Positions 8,137 through 17,043 are shown, counted from the stretch's first letter. The stretch is DNA of 64,000 bases from an uncultured Lachnospiraceae bacterium (GCA_947652735.1 CANTEG010000008.1:1-64000), one strand, 5' to 3'. Notes: generated by a model from the letters alone, not told the origin. Numbers and translations are program-made.

Positions 8137-8925
8137 TTATAAGTTTGCATAAAGCTTATTTTTTATAACCTCATCTGCTAAATCTCTATATCCCTGTGCC
8201 CCTGCCGAACGGCTGTCGTATAAGTTTATAGGCAAACCAAAGCTTGGTGCCTCTGCCAGTCGGACATTTCGTGGTATAATTGTCTTATAGATAAATTGGT
8301 CAAGGTTACTTTTTACGTTTTCTACCACCTCAAGCGAGAGATTTGTTCTGGCATCATACATTGTAAATACAACGCCCTCTATCTCCAGTGCCTTGTTCAG
8401 CTTCTTTTTAATCAAATCAATCGTATACATAAGCTGTGACAATCCATCCAAAGCAAAAAACTCACATTGTATAGGAACAAGAACCGTATCGGCAGCTGTC
8501 ATTGAATTTACCGTTAATATTCCAAGTGCAGGAGGACAATCTACGATTATAAAGTCATATTTATCTCTCACGCTGCTAAGAATATTCTTCAATATGTACT
8601 GTCTATTATCTGCGTCAATAAAATCAACTTCTGCCCCGGCAAGATTCCTTCCCGCTGGAATCAGGCTAAGATTCAGCTTATGGGAACCTAATGGATGAAC
8701 TATCATGCATTCCCCAATATTGCATTCCCCACACATTGCTTCATATATAGTAAGGGAAAGGTCATTTTTATCAACCCCCAGCCCACTGGTCAGATTCCCC
8801 TGTGGATCCATGTCAACAGCCAAAACCTTCTTGCCCTTTTCAGCAAGACATGCCGCCAGATTAATTGAAGTTGTTGTCTTTCCTACGCCGCCTTTTTGAT
8901 TGGCAACAGCTATAATTCTTCCCAT
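8137..8925 (-). CDS. parA: Chromosome partitioning ATPase ParA (Soj)
   Basis: A 262-residue ParA-type ATPase that dimerises on nucleoid DNA and works with ParB in origin segregation. The deviant Walker A is VANQKGGVGKTTT (residues 7-19); DMDPQGN and DFIIVDCPPALG (Walker B) follow. There is no N-terminal DNA-binding extension, as in chromosomal Soj. The frame opens at a TTG (8928), but the ATG at 8925 with GGAGG 7 bases upstream is the likely start. A 170-base structured leader (copy I) precedes it. Usually mnmE-mnmG-rsmG lie immediately upstream; here there is AT-rich DNA carrying parS instead. Confidence 0.97.
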   Translation of the reverse strand: MGRIIAVANQKGGVGKTTTSINLAACLAEKGKKVLAVDMDPQGNLTSGLGVDKNDLSLTIYEAMCGECNIGECMIVHPLGSHKLNLSLIPAGRNLAGAEVDFIDADNRQYILKNILSSVRDKYDFIIVDCPPALGILTVNSMTAADTVLVPIQCEFFALDGLSQLMYTIDLIKKKLNKALEIEGVVFTMYDARTNLSLEVVENVKSNLDQFIYKTIIPRNVRLAEAPSFGLPINLYDSRSAGAQGYRDLADEVIKNKLYANL

Positions 8926-8944
8926 CAATGTGCCTCCAAATTAG

Positions 8945-9117
8945 TTAAACATCAATCCATCATTTCATAATTCCCTACGGAACAATTTATCCTTAAAACC
9001 CCATTTACTTTGAGACGCCCCTGGACATATGTCTATAGGAAAGGCCGTTTCCTATAAAACCAATTTACTTTCAATAAATGGACTGACGAGTCTCGGCGGC
9101 AAATCCGCCGGACATAC
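8945..9117 (-). promoter_or_regulatory. Leader element copy I, upstream of parA
   Basis: Read on the minus strand, it starts with GTATGTCCGGCGG-CCGCCGAGACTC (9117-9088), then GTCAGTCCAT (9087-9078). A hairpin follows, TATAGGAAA with TTTCCTATA around GGCC. It ends with ATGGATTGATGTTTAA (8960-8945), 8-12 bases before parA's GGAGG. The ends GTCAGTCCAT and ATGGATTGAT can form ten pairs with only G-T wobbles; the sixth pair is T-A where fumarase copy A has C-G. This is one of the most complete copies in the window. Confidence 0.7.
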
Positions 9118-9487
9118 TGCATATCAAGTTTTCACATGAAACCTGATGCATTTTATTTCCCATATTTCAACATTATAACACTTACTTAGAGCTTTCGCCA
9201 TATCTAAATATAGCCATTAATTTAATATTACCACAATATATAGATTTTGATATGGAAGCATGGGTAATAATTATGTTTTATTTGACAGAATTTTTATTGA
9301 TATATTATGTGAAATCCGCTAAAAATTGAATACTAACATTAAATATGCCATATTTTTAATGATGTTTTATATCTCATATTGGTTAATCGCACGAAAATTT
9401 GTCGTTACAGAATTTACCAACTTTTTTCTAATGCTTAAATTTTTTTTTGAGAATAATACATTCTTAAATAAAACTATGTTTCATAAA

Positions 9488-9503
9488 TGTTTCACGTGAA
9501 ACA
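9488..9503. promoter_or_regulatory. parS site 1
   Basis: Perfect 16-bp palindrome TGTTTCACGTGAAACA, the standard ParB (Spo0J) binding sequence of Firmicutes. It lies 560 bp from the parA start. Confidence 0.95.
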
Positions 9504-9772
9504 TAGTCAATGAAATCATTGGATTTATTTTATTATTTATATATCTCTTTTACATAGCATTTTGAAGCAACGTGATTTTCCAATAAAATAGTACTGAAAT
9601 GAGATTTTGATTTAACAGGTTGGCTAATTCGATTTTTAATATATTACAAATATAATATTCCTCGCCGGCATAAAAATATTTTGCTATCACTATTTTTTTA
9701 TACTGTACTTTTTATTCAAATCAAATATTTTTTGCAGGTTTGTTTTAAGTGACTCAACCTAATGGTTGAATA

Positions 9773-9788
9773 TGTTTCACGTGAAACA
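9773..9788. promoter_or_regulatory. parS site 2
   Basis: Perfect TGTTTCACGTGAAACA, 285 bp beyond site 1, in AT-rich non-coding DNA. Confidence 0.95.
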
Positions 9789-10288
9789 CAGATAAAAATT
9801 ATATTGAATATTACTATAGTCACTTAATTAAAAACAGATGTCTTCTTTATAATACGTTTAATTAAACTTATTTATTTTTACACGTTCTTTTCAATTTTTA
9901 TATATCATTTTATTTTCAAATAAAATATTTCTAATTCAAAACTAATTTAAATTAAAGCTCGATATTGGCGGACTACATGCTTTACATTTTATAAAAATCT
10001 AAACTTTAAAATCATATTTATATTATGATAAAACCCAAGTACTCATTCAACCCAATTATGCCAATTTTAATTTATGTTTCTCCTTACTAATTATTTAATT
10101 TTACATTACAACATCATTAATTTTGTTGCCAATATTTCGTCCTTTATTAACGATAATTTTTATTTATAATTATATCCCTAATCTCAGGACAAAAACTAAG
10201 TTACTAAAATGCTTCTCCATATATATAGTTATTTCAATCTTTCTTAATTAAAATAATATTTTAAGTTATTCTTTATAAATTTTTTGTA

Positions 10289-10304
10289 TGTTTCACGTGA
10301 AACA
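10289..10304. promoter_or_regulatory. parS site 3
   Basis: Perfect TGTTTCACGTGAAACA, 516 bp beyond site 2, in AT-rich non-coding DNA. Confidence 0.95.
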
Positions 10305-10930
10305 CAACTTTATATACAATCACACATTATATATAATTGTAACTTCTTAAACACCATATTATACTTTGTTTATCGCAATTTAAATTTCATGTTATAATTT
10401 ATCAAACATATATTAGGTAGCCAAACCAATCTGATTATTTGCAGAAATAATCAGAAATATTTTAAAATTTCCCAAAAAGAATATTCACACTAAATGCTAT
10501 AAGCATTTGTCTATTTATTATATAATTTTTTATTATAACAGCTTATCTTTTTTAACACACAATAATAACTTATCATATAACATTAATTGTATATGAATTT
10601 TTATTTTATAACTGTCATTTTATATCGCAAATATTTTATCAGGCAATTTATTGTAAAATTAATAACTAACGATTCCTTTTCATCAATCCAAACAATCATT
10701 TATCATTATTTATAAAAAACACACAAAACAACTATAATATAAAATCCTTTGTATCCTTAAACTATTTTTGTTTTATGGCTTATTAGAATATCTCACAACA
10801 CAAACCCAGAAGTTTTTTATCTCATACTTTTATATTTGTATATATCACAAATACAATCAGAGCATCAATAAGCTCTCTATTAAAACCAAATTTTATTTTT
10901 CCTGCAAAGGATAGGGGAGGAGTACACAAG

Positions 10931-11008
10931 ATGTTTCACGTGAAACAATTTAGAAAGCTTTGTTTTTTACATACCTATATTTCCAACCAAATAATTATTT
11001 GTGCATAA
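10931..11008 (+). CDS. Possible 25-residue ORF starting inside parS
   Basis: ATG at 10931 is preceded by GGGGAGGAG with 8 bases between. The frame reads MFHVKQFRKLCFLHTYIS and seven more residues before TAA. The other parS sites have no such ribosome binding site before them. It could be a real micropeptide, or the relic start of a longer gene now lost, since proteins beginning MFHVKQ or MFHVKH over parS occur near Firmicutes origins. Chance is also possible. No function is suggested by the residues. Confidence 0.3.
   Translation: MFHVKQFRKLCFLHTYISNQIIICA
10932..10947. promoter_or_regulatory. parS site 4 (overlaps a start codon)
   Basis: Perfect TGTTTCACGTGAAACA. The preceding A makes ATGTTTCACGTGAAACA, so the site also encodes MFHVKQ at the start of a short ORF with a strong ribosome binding site. 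Confidence 0.95.
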
Positions 11009-11288
11009 ATATACTAATAACAAACTAATAAAAATTTACAATTTCTTTATCAGTTTTGAAAATATTTTTATATCATTTTTATATTTATCATTCAGAAAGC
11101 ATGTCCATTATAAAAAAACAATATTTTAAAAACAAAGCTACACTTTTATAATATCTCTACGACAGACCTAAATAGTTTTTCATAGTCTATAAATTTAAAA
11201 ATTTCTTTTGAATACCATTTATAGAAAAACATATCAAAAACCACGCATTCTTTTATACAATTTTTTATTCTGGATTATGAATATGTTA

Positions 11289-11304
11289 CGTTTCACGTGA
11301 AACA
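11289..11304. promoter_or_regulatory. parS site 5, one mismatch
   Basis: CGTTTCACGTGAAACA differs from the parS consensus only at the first base. It is 342 bp beyond site 4 and just before a cluster of DnaA-box-like sequences. Confidence 0.88.
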
Positions 11305-11356
11305 TCTAATTATGTTTTTTTAGGTTCATACTTTTATACAATAAAAATCCACATAG

Positions 11357-11411
11357 TTATACACAGAATTGTTGATAACTTGGTGTTTATTGCACCTGTA
11401 TATGTTGATAA
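11357..11411. promoter_or_regulatory. Cluster of DnaA-box-like sequences
   Basis: TTATACACA at 11357-11365 (one mismatch to TTATCCACA) and TGTTGATAA at 11370-11378 and 11403-11411 (TTATCAACA on the minus strand). Three near-boxes in 55 bp of AT-rich DNA next to parS site 5 hint at a second DnaA-binding region, but all are imperfect. Confidence 0.35.
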
Positions 11412-11861
11412 CTTCACTTTTAATTTGATATTTTCTTTACTAAAATACATTCTATTTTGTAATAAAATACTATATATTGTATGTAACATTTTAAAAATAC
11501 AAATTATTGGTATATTTACATACTTAAAAGCCAATTTATTATAATTAATTTTTAAATTATAAAGTATGAAATATTTAATCACTTTAGCTGTCGATGTATA
11601 TTGTACTTATAATAGCTTTTAACATATTTATAACTTTAAATCTTTTTAATAACTCCAATACCGTTTGATTTAAACAAAACCTTAAAGCATGCCTTTTTCT
11701 ATATCTTTCCCTCAAGCAGAATATACATTAATTACACTATGATAAATATAGAATTATAGTAAATCGCATGGTATACTATTTACAAAACTTAGAATGACAA
11801 ACGGAATTTGCTGAGATGGCAAATTCCAATTTTATGGATTAGTTTGGAGTGCAGAAGACAA

Positions 11862-12653
11862 ATGAACAAATATTACTATGACTATAGCAGTATGGAAACT
11901 TACAACTGGAAAATGGAACGAAAAATAAGCGAAGTAAAAATCAGAGGAACGAAAACAAAAGGAATGCCTATGTGGATAATAAATAATTACATAAAATCCA
12001 CATGTGACCACTATACGAAACTTGTATATATACTAAATATAATAGATATCCTTTCGAACGAAGAATCAGATATAATTGATATAGGGATATCAACTGAATC
12101 TGTACCTATTGACAAAGATGGAAGGGCTTTTGAAAATAAACTCACTGCCTATGTAAAGGATTCAAAAGTAGATACAAATAAAGAAAAGTATTGTCTGATG
12201 AGTCATATACCCGAAGAAAGGAAAAAAGACTTTTGGCATTATTTTAGCAGTTGCGAGAGACCAATATGTTTTGCGATAACGAAGGATAACGAGGTTATAT
12301 TTTTGTACAATCCAAGAGGTAGCGAAGGCATAAAGGTATGTGATATTTCTTATCATTCACCAATTGACATTGGATTGGGTGGCATTGGTGAATGTATTGA
12401 GCATCTGGTTAATGCTGGTGCCCAAGTTAAAAATGATAAAAGACTACAAGATGAACACGAGGCAAGAATGGTAACACAAGCTATGCAAACTTTAAAAGAT
12501 GGTATCAGTGTACAAAACATGTTGCAAAATGCTAAGTTGCCTGGAAGTCATAAGGAGTACCTACAAAATATGTATGATGGACTTATGGCAAAACAAAAAA
12601 AGTTGAACGAAAAAATTGGAATATGCCCCCTTGAAATTAATGAGAAGATATAA
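11862..12653 (+). CDS. Hypothetical protein, unknown family
   Basis: A 263-residue soluble protein, not recognised. The sequence is AT-rich in codon choice, rich in K, D, E and I, without signal peptide or membrane helix. Residues 1-60 are charged (NKYYYDYSSMETYNWKMERK). A hydrophobic strand pattern near FAITKDNEVIFLYNPRG suggests a globular domain, and the C-terminal 80 residues look helical (LVNAGAQVKNDKRLQDEHEA, GLMAKQKKLNEK). An in-frame start 54 bases earlier is possible, but the ATG at 11862 follows GGAG at 11846-11849 and gives a better N-terminus. It stands alone between the AT-rich parS region and a terminator, and may be a recently acquired or fast-evolving gene. Confidence 0.6.
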   Translation: MNKYYYDYSSMETYNWKMERKISEVKIRGTKTKGMPMWIINNYIKSTCDHYTKLVYILNIIDILSNEESDIIDIGISTESVPIDKDGRAFENKLTAYVKDSKVDTNKEKYCLMSHIPEERKKDFWHYFSSCERPICFAITKDNEVIFLYNPRGSEGIKVCDISYHSPIDIGLGGIGECIEHLVNAGAQVKNDKRLQDEHEARMVTQAMQTLKDGISVQNMLQNAKLPGSHKEYLQNMYDGLMAKQKKLNEKIGICPLEINEKI

Positions 12654-12999
12654 GATAAACAACATTGTTTTAATAAGGAATGATTCTAAAAACAATTAAT
12701 AAGAATAAATTTGAAGAATTACTATCAAAGGAATTTTACCTCTTACTGGTTTGACGGGTTTTGAAAATTCTTTGGCATTTGATAAAAATAATGCTACATC
12801 AACAAAAGCTTAACGGAAAAATCTCTTGACATGACAAATACGCCTAATGTAAAAAATGTTTGTTAGAATTAACAGGTACATGACAGCAAAAACCGCTTGA
12901 AGATATTGGTATTTTATATTCCTTATCTTCAAACGGTTTTTTATCGTCCTGCAAATTATATTAATCTGACAACCCTATTAAAATCTATTATCTTTTTGC
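12654..12999. other. Intergenic stretch with a possible broken ORF
   Basis: A 24-codon ORF from 12680 (MILKTINKNKFEELLSKEFY and four more) stops at 12752-12754. In another frame the next 28 codons are open (GILPLTGLTGFENSLAFDKN onward, to a TAA). The two would join into one about 45-residue reading frame after a single-base shift, so this may be a decayed tail of a gene. The rest is AT-rich, with the argS-side terminator at 12888-12943. Confidence 0.3.
12888..12943. terminator. Bidirectional terminator between the 11862 gene and argS
   Basis: AAAACCG-TTGAAGATA pairs with TATCTTCAA-CGGTTTT around an AT-rich loop, with A-run before and T-run after. It fits termination of both convergent transcripts. 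Confidence 0.85.
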
Positions 13000-14691
13000 T
13001 TACATTCGTTCCGGGCATTCTATACCAAGAAGCAGCATTGCATCCTTAATTGTATTCTTTGTTATATATACAACCGTTGCCCTTGCCTTTTTTACAGCCT
13101 CATCTTCAACATTTATTCTGTTGGAATTGTAAAATTTGTTGAATGCCTGTGCAACATCCACCGCAAATCTTGCGACAACCGATGGCTCATATTTTTCTGC
13201 TGCATCCGCAACAACTTTAGGGAAACGGGATATTTCTTTCAAAAGTACCAATGCATCCCCATCATCAAGTATACTGTAATCAATATCCGTATCAACGTCA
13301 AATCCATCAAGCTTTCTTAAGATGCTCGCACATCTTGCATAAGTATATTGAACATAAGGGCCTGTCTCGCCATCAAAGTTCAAAAGCTTTTCCCATTTAA
13401 AGGATACGTCCTTTATTCTTTGATTATATAAGTCATTAAAAATAACTGCACCAACACCTATTTTCTTTGCTGTTTCTTCCTTATCCTCAATATCAGGATT
13501 TTTTTCTTCTATGATTTCTTTTATTTTGGCAACTGCCTCAAGCAAAATATCCTCAGCATATATGATATTTCCGCTGCGTGTAGAAAGCTTTGCACCCTCA
13601 AGACTTACCAACCCATACGGTATGTGAATGAGCTGCTCCTTTGCCCAATCATTTCCGAGAAGCTCCACAACCTTGAACACCTGTGCAAAATGAAGCTTCT
13701 GTTCCTGGCCTGTAACATACAGGCATTTGGAAAATTTATAGGTCTCCTTTCGATAGAAGACAGCAGCAAGGTCTCTTGTTGCGTAAATAGAGCTTCCGTC
13801 ATTTTTTAAAATCAGACACGGTGCCATATCATATTCATCTAAATTAACGATTTTCGCTCCGTCACTTTCTGTTAAGAGCTTCGCTTCCTTCAGCTTATCT
13901 ACAATGGCATCTGTCTTGTCACGGTAGAAGCTTTCTCCCAAATAGTAGTCAAAATCCATACCGAGCAGGTCATAGGTTCTCTTATATTCCACGATGCTGA
14001 TATCCTTAAACCACTGCCAGATGGCAAGTGCCTCCTCGTCCCCATGTTCCATTCTGTTAAACCATGCACGTGCCTCGTCATTTAAATCAGGATTCTTTTC
14101 TGCTTCCTCGTGGAACTTAACGTACAGCTTCATAAGCTCTGCAACGCCGTCCTTTTTAACAGCATCCTCATTTCCCCATGCCTTGTATGCAACAATCAAC
14201 TTACCAAACTGTGTTCCCCAGTCGCCGAGATGATTAATTCTTACAACCTCATACCCCAGCTTGCTGTATATTTTATATAATGCATTTCCAATAATTGTTG
14301 TCCTTAAATGTCCCACATGGAAATTCTTAGCAACATTAGGAGAGGAATAGTCAATACAAATTGTTTTTCCATTTCCAACAGTTGACCCGCCAAAGTTTTC
14401 TTCCAGTGCAGCATTCACCATATTATTAATGTAAAAGGTTTTATTTACAAAAAAGTTAAGGTACGCGCCCTGTACATCAATTCTATCAATAAAATCTACA
14501 TCACCTATTTTTTCCTTTATGTCACCCGCAATCATCTGCGGTGCCTTTCTCATTGTCTTAGCAAGTCTGAAACACGGAAAAGCAAAGTCACCAAGCTCAG
14601 GCTTCGGTGGTATTTCTATCAAAGAAAATATATCTTCCTTTGACAGTCCCTCAACATTATTTGCAATTAAATCTGTTATTTTATTTTTCAT
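13000..14691 (-). CDS. argS: Arginyl-tRNA synthetase
   Basis: A 563-residue class I synthetase for tRNA-Arg. Seen in order: the N-terminal Add-1 domain with GDFAFPCFRLAKTMRKAP, the catalytic SPNVAKNFHVGHLRTTIIG (HIGH variant HVGH), NHLGDWGTQFGKLI, the signature YVTGQEQKLHFAQVF, and the KMSKS-region relative GAKLSTRSGNII, as is usual for ArgRS, which often lacks a canonical KMSKS. The C-terminal anticodon-binding helix bundle begins near YVQYTYARCASILRK and ends LLLGIECPERM. It charges among others the tRNA-Arg(CCT) gene at 2155. The ribosome binding site before the ATG is weak (AGAAG). No T-box is visible upstream. Confidence 0.97.
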   Translation of the reverse strand: MKNKITDLIANNVEGLSKEDIFSLIEIPPKPELGDFAFPCFRLAKTMRKAPQMIAGDIKEKIGDVDFIDRIDVQGAYLNFFVNKTFYINNMVNAALEENFGGSTVGNGKTICIDYSSPNVAKNFHVGHLRTTIIGNALYKIYSKLGYEVVRINHLGDWGTQFGKLIVAYKAWGNEDAVKKDGVAELMKLYVKFHEEAEKNPDLNDEARAWFNRMEHGDEEALAIWQWFKDISIVEYKRTYDLLGMDFDYYLGESFYRDKTDAIVDKLKEAKLLTESDGAKIVNLDEYDMAPCLILKNDGSSIYATRDLAAVFYRKETYKFSKCLYVTGQEQKLHFAQVFKVVELLGNDWAKEQLIHIPYGLVSLEGAKLSTRSGNIIYAEDILLEAVAKIKEIIEEKNPDIEDKEETAKKIGVGAVIFNDLYNQRIKDVSFKWEKLLNFDGETGPYVQYTYARCASILRKLDGFDVDTDIDYSILDDGDALVLLKEISRFPKVVADAAEKYEPSVVARFAVDVAQAFNKFYNSNRINVEDEAVKKARATVVYITKNTIKDAMLLLGIECPERM

Positions 14692-14811
14692 GTGTCTTCT
14701 GTATGACCATCATTTACAGGTGGTCAACGTCCCCTTTCTTACTTAAATGCTCCTGTAATGCTAAATGCCCTGACAGACACTGCATTGCAATTGCCTGTTT
14801 ATAATATGATT

Positions 14812-15957
14812 TTATTGTTCACGGACAGAAAAAGAAAATGCAACATGGGTACCTGCTTCTTCCCCCTCCGATATATCCAGCTTTCCACCAAGCAGATAGA
14901 GAATTTCTTGCGCTTTATGAATACCACTGTACCACGGACTTTCGTTTAAATAATTTTCTTTTATGCCAACTCCGTTGTCATCTATTTTCACATCTATTAT
15001 GTGTGGACTGACTGCAACCGTAACTCCTATGCTGGTGCAATTTGCATGTGTGAATATATTCTCAAAAAAGATGTCAAGCAGTCTGAACAAATTTATTGTA
15101 AATACAGGATGAAGTATCATTTCAAAATCAGTACATTCCATATGTGCATCTATAATTGCCTCAGGATGCTCGTCCCTCTGTCCCATAACATAATCATCCA
15201 ACAATGTACTTATCGGTTTCGTGCTGTCTATATTTGAATTCATTTTTTCACAGACATTTTCCACATAATCCTTGATTTCATCCGAACAGCCTGCAATCTC
15301 CTTAACCGTGAGTTTTGCCCGTTCTACATCCGTTCCAACCAGATAGGAGAGCACGTCAAGCTTATGGTTCAGATTTGACAAACCATCCTTTACATCCTTG
15401 TCCAACAAGGTCGCGTAAAAGGTTCTTTCAAAGGCATCCAGCATAAGAATATTATACCCATGATTTTCGTTGCTTTCATCATCTAAAGCAGGCTCATCAC
15501 TGACAAACTGGAACCCATTTTCCTCCATGTCTTCTGTGCTGTCTGTATTATCACCAAGCTCCAGCGCCAAATCTGTTATTGCATCTCCCGCATCATTTAA
15601 TACTTCCAATCTCTTCTTAAGTGACTTGAGAGAATTATCAAGACCAATTATCTTAATATCAAGGGATGACTTTACCTCATTTAAATCCTTAATTTGTCTG
15701 TCTATTAATTTTCCACGCTCATCATTATCATCAATAGTGACAACCGGCGTAAATACGCTTTTCTTTGAATTGGATTTAAACGCATAAATTTCCTTTGTCT
15801 TTTCAAGCTCATCTATCTTAACATCAAGTTCAAACATACGGGTTTTTAATTCCTGTATATCCTCAAGCTGATTGATAAAAATACTATTAAAATAATCCAG
15901 CATTTCTTTATTCGCTTTTTGAATTAATTTAATCTTCTCCTTTTGCTGATTACCCAT
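14812..15957 (-). CDS. HATPase-domain sensor protein, DegS-like histidine kinase relative
   Basis: A 381-residue cytoplasmic protein without membrane helices. Residues 1-140 are heptad-rich and predicted coiled coil. An acidic linker follows (NTDSTEDMEENGFQF, DDESNENHG). A possible dimerisation/phospho-acceptor segment lies near GLSNLNHKLDVLSYLVGTDV, and a GHKL ATPase domain closes the protein: N-box in FENIFTHANCTSIGVTV, G1 in DVKIDDNGVGI and G2-like EAGTHVAFSF. This layout recalls DegS/NarX-type kinases that sense inside the cell. No response regulator gene is adjacent, so the partner is unknown and the true phospho-acceptor His is uncertain. Upstream GGAGG precedes the ATG at 15957. Confidence 0.7.
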   Translation of the reverse strand: MGNQQKEKIKLIQKANKEMLDYFNSIFINQLEDIQELKTRMFELDVKIDELEKTKEIYAFKSNSKKSVFTPVVTIDDNDERGKLIDRQIKDLNEVKSSLDIKIIGLDNSLKSLKKRLEVLNDAGDAITDLALELGDNTDSTEDMEENGFQFVSDEPALDDESNENHGYNILMLDAFERTFYATLLDKDVKDGLSNLNHKLDVLSYLVGTDVERAKLTVKEIAGCSDEIKDYVENVCEKMNSNIDSTKPISTLLDDYVMGQRDEHPEAIIDAHMECTDFEMILHPVFTINLFRLLDIFFENIFTHANCTSIGVTVAVSPHIIDVKIDDNGVGIKENYLNESPWYSGIHKAQEILYLLGGKLDISEGEEAGTHVAFSFSVREQ

Positions 15958-16149
15958 AGTTCCTCCCTTTTACCATTCACACATAAATTATTTATTCACC
16001 AACAGACAATACTTCTTTAATTATCCTATAAAATGCGGAAAAAAACAAGAAAATAATTATAGCACGTGCATATTTTCAAAATATAGTATCAATGTCTCAA
16101 ATTTTTTAAGATTGCTCTTATGTATTTCTAATGTTAAAATGATTATTAT

Positions 16150-16231
16150 GTCAGCTCATTTGCTGAAACACTAATTTAGATATTACAGACACGTTCCCAA
16201 GGAAACTGCTAAGCAATGGGCTGGTGTTTAA
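16150..16231 (+). promoter_or_regulatory. Leader element copy D, upstream of trmB
   Basis: Begins GTCAGCTCAT (16150-16159) and ends CAATGGGCTGGTGTTTAA before AGGTGA and the trmB start. The ends form ten pairs, three of them G-T. An inner hairpin is GTTCC-CAA-GGAAAC, followed by CTGCTAAGCAATGGGC as in the fumarase copy (CTGCTAGGTAATGGGC). The TTTGCTGAAA after the 5' strand matches CATTTAYTGAAAG of copies I and J. Confidence 0.65.
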
Positions 16232-16251
16232 TAGGATGAAAGGTGATAATT

Positions 16252-16887
16252 ATGAGATTACGAAATGTGAAAGGCTCCCGTGAGACAATTGCGGTAAATG
16301 AATTTGTTGTCCATGACGAGGAAACTGCTAAAGGACACTGGCATGAAATTTTTGGAAATAACCAACCGATACATATCGAAATCGGCATGGGAAAAGGACA
16401 GTTTATAATGGAGCTTGCAGACCAAAACCCTGACATAAATTATATTGGAATAGAAAAGTTTTCTAGTGTTCTCGTCCGTGCCATAGAAAAACAGGAAATA
16501 AGACAGCTCCCTAATCTTAAGTTTATAAGAATGGATGCTGAGTACATAGAAAATGTTTTCCAACAGGGAGAGGTTGATTATATTTACCTTAATTTTTCTG
16601 ATCCGTGGCCGAAAGACAGACATGCAAAGAGAAGATTAACATCCCATCAGTTTTTAAACCGGTATGTAAACATTCTCTCAGATAAGGGAGGGGTCACTTT
16701 CAAAACGGACAACAAGGCGCTGTTTGATTTTTCACTTGCAGAGCTTGAAGTGGCAAAATGGCAGCTTATCAATGCAACCCATGACCTTCATCATTCAGAG
16801 TACAATGAAGGAAATATTATGACGGAATATGAAAAGCGTTTTTCGGATATGGGAAATCCAATTTGCCGAATGGTGTGCAAGCCATAA
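16252..16887 (+). CDS. trmB: tRNA (guanine-N7)-methyltransferase TrmB
   Basis: A 211-residue SAM-dependent enzyme that makes m7G46 in tRNA variable loops. Visible: SAM motif I HIEIGMGKGQFIMELA, the acidic ribose-binding IGIEKFSSVLVRA, FIRMDAEYI, the catalytic/tRNA region LNFSDPWPKDRHAKRRLTS, FKTDNKALFDFSL and a C-terminal NEGNIMTEYEKRF, all in TrmB order and at the usual length. A GTG at 16243 is in frame, but AAGGTGA just before the ATG at 16252 is its ribosome binding site, so 16252 is the start. Preceded by leader copy D; a terminator is not obvious downstream. Confidence 0.97.
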   Translation: MRLRNVKGSRETIAVNEFVVHDEETAKGHWHEIFGNNQPIHIEIGMGKGQFIMELADQNPDINYIGIEKFSSVLVRAIEKQEIRQLPNLKFIRMDAEYIENVFQQGEVDYIYLNFSDPWPKDRHAKRRLTSHQFLNRYVNILSDKGGVTFKTDNKALFDFSLAELEVAKWQLINATHDLHHSEYNEGNIMTEYEKRFSDMGNPICRMVCKP

Positions 16888-16978
16888 AATAAATTAAACT
16901 TCGTCCTATTTTTTGAATATACTATATTAAAGAATTACAAAGCTTATGTGTGGTTTTCATAAAAGCCTGACATGCCGT

Positions 16979-17043
16979 GCCTATCTATTTACTAAAAAAT
17001 TCGCTTTTATCGGAACCTGCTAAAGAATAGGCTGATGTTCAAT
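16979..17043 (+). promoter_or_regulatory. Leader element copy E, upstream of a 52-residue gene
   Basis: GCCTAT (16979-16984) pairs exactly with ATAGGC (17027-17032), which continues as TGATGTTCAA. The third C-G pair of other copies is T-A here (CCTAT/ATAGG), a compensatory change. CGGAACCTGCTAAAGAATAGGC matches GGAACCTGCTAGGTAATGGGC of the fumarase copy. AGAAGG of the next small gene follows about 12 bases later. Confidence 0.6.

Larger units (their letters stand above)
8926..11861. other. AT-rich, nearly gene-free centromere-like region with clustered parS
   Basis: Between parA and the next convincing gene lie 2.9 kb of extremely AT-rich DNA. Apart from the parA leader at its left edge, it contains five parS sites, three DnaA-box-like sequences (11357-11411), a 25-codon ORF beginning on a parS site (10931), and no other ORF with both a ribosome binding site and protein-like sequence. 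An 82-codon minus-strand frame at 11334-11582 is low complexity and lacks a convincing start. The region occupies the place where mnmE, mnmG and rsmG usually sit, and may be what remains after their loss or move. Confidence 0.7.

Noticed and set aside
9128-9143. A sixth parS site (TTTTCACATGAAACC).
   Set aside because: Four mismatches to the 16-bp consensus, including the central CG.
11334-11582. 82-codon minus-strand ORF in the AT-rich region.
   Set aside because: Low-complexity I/N/K/Y-rich translation, no convincing ribosome binding site and it covers DnaA-box-like sequences.
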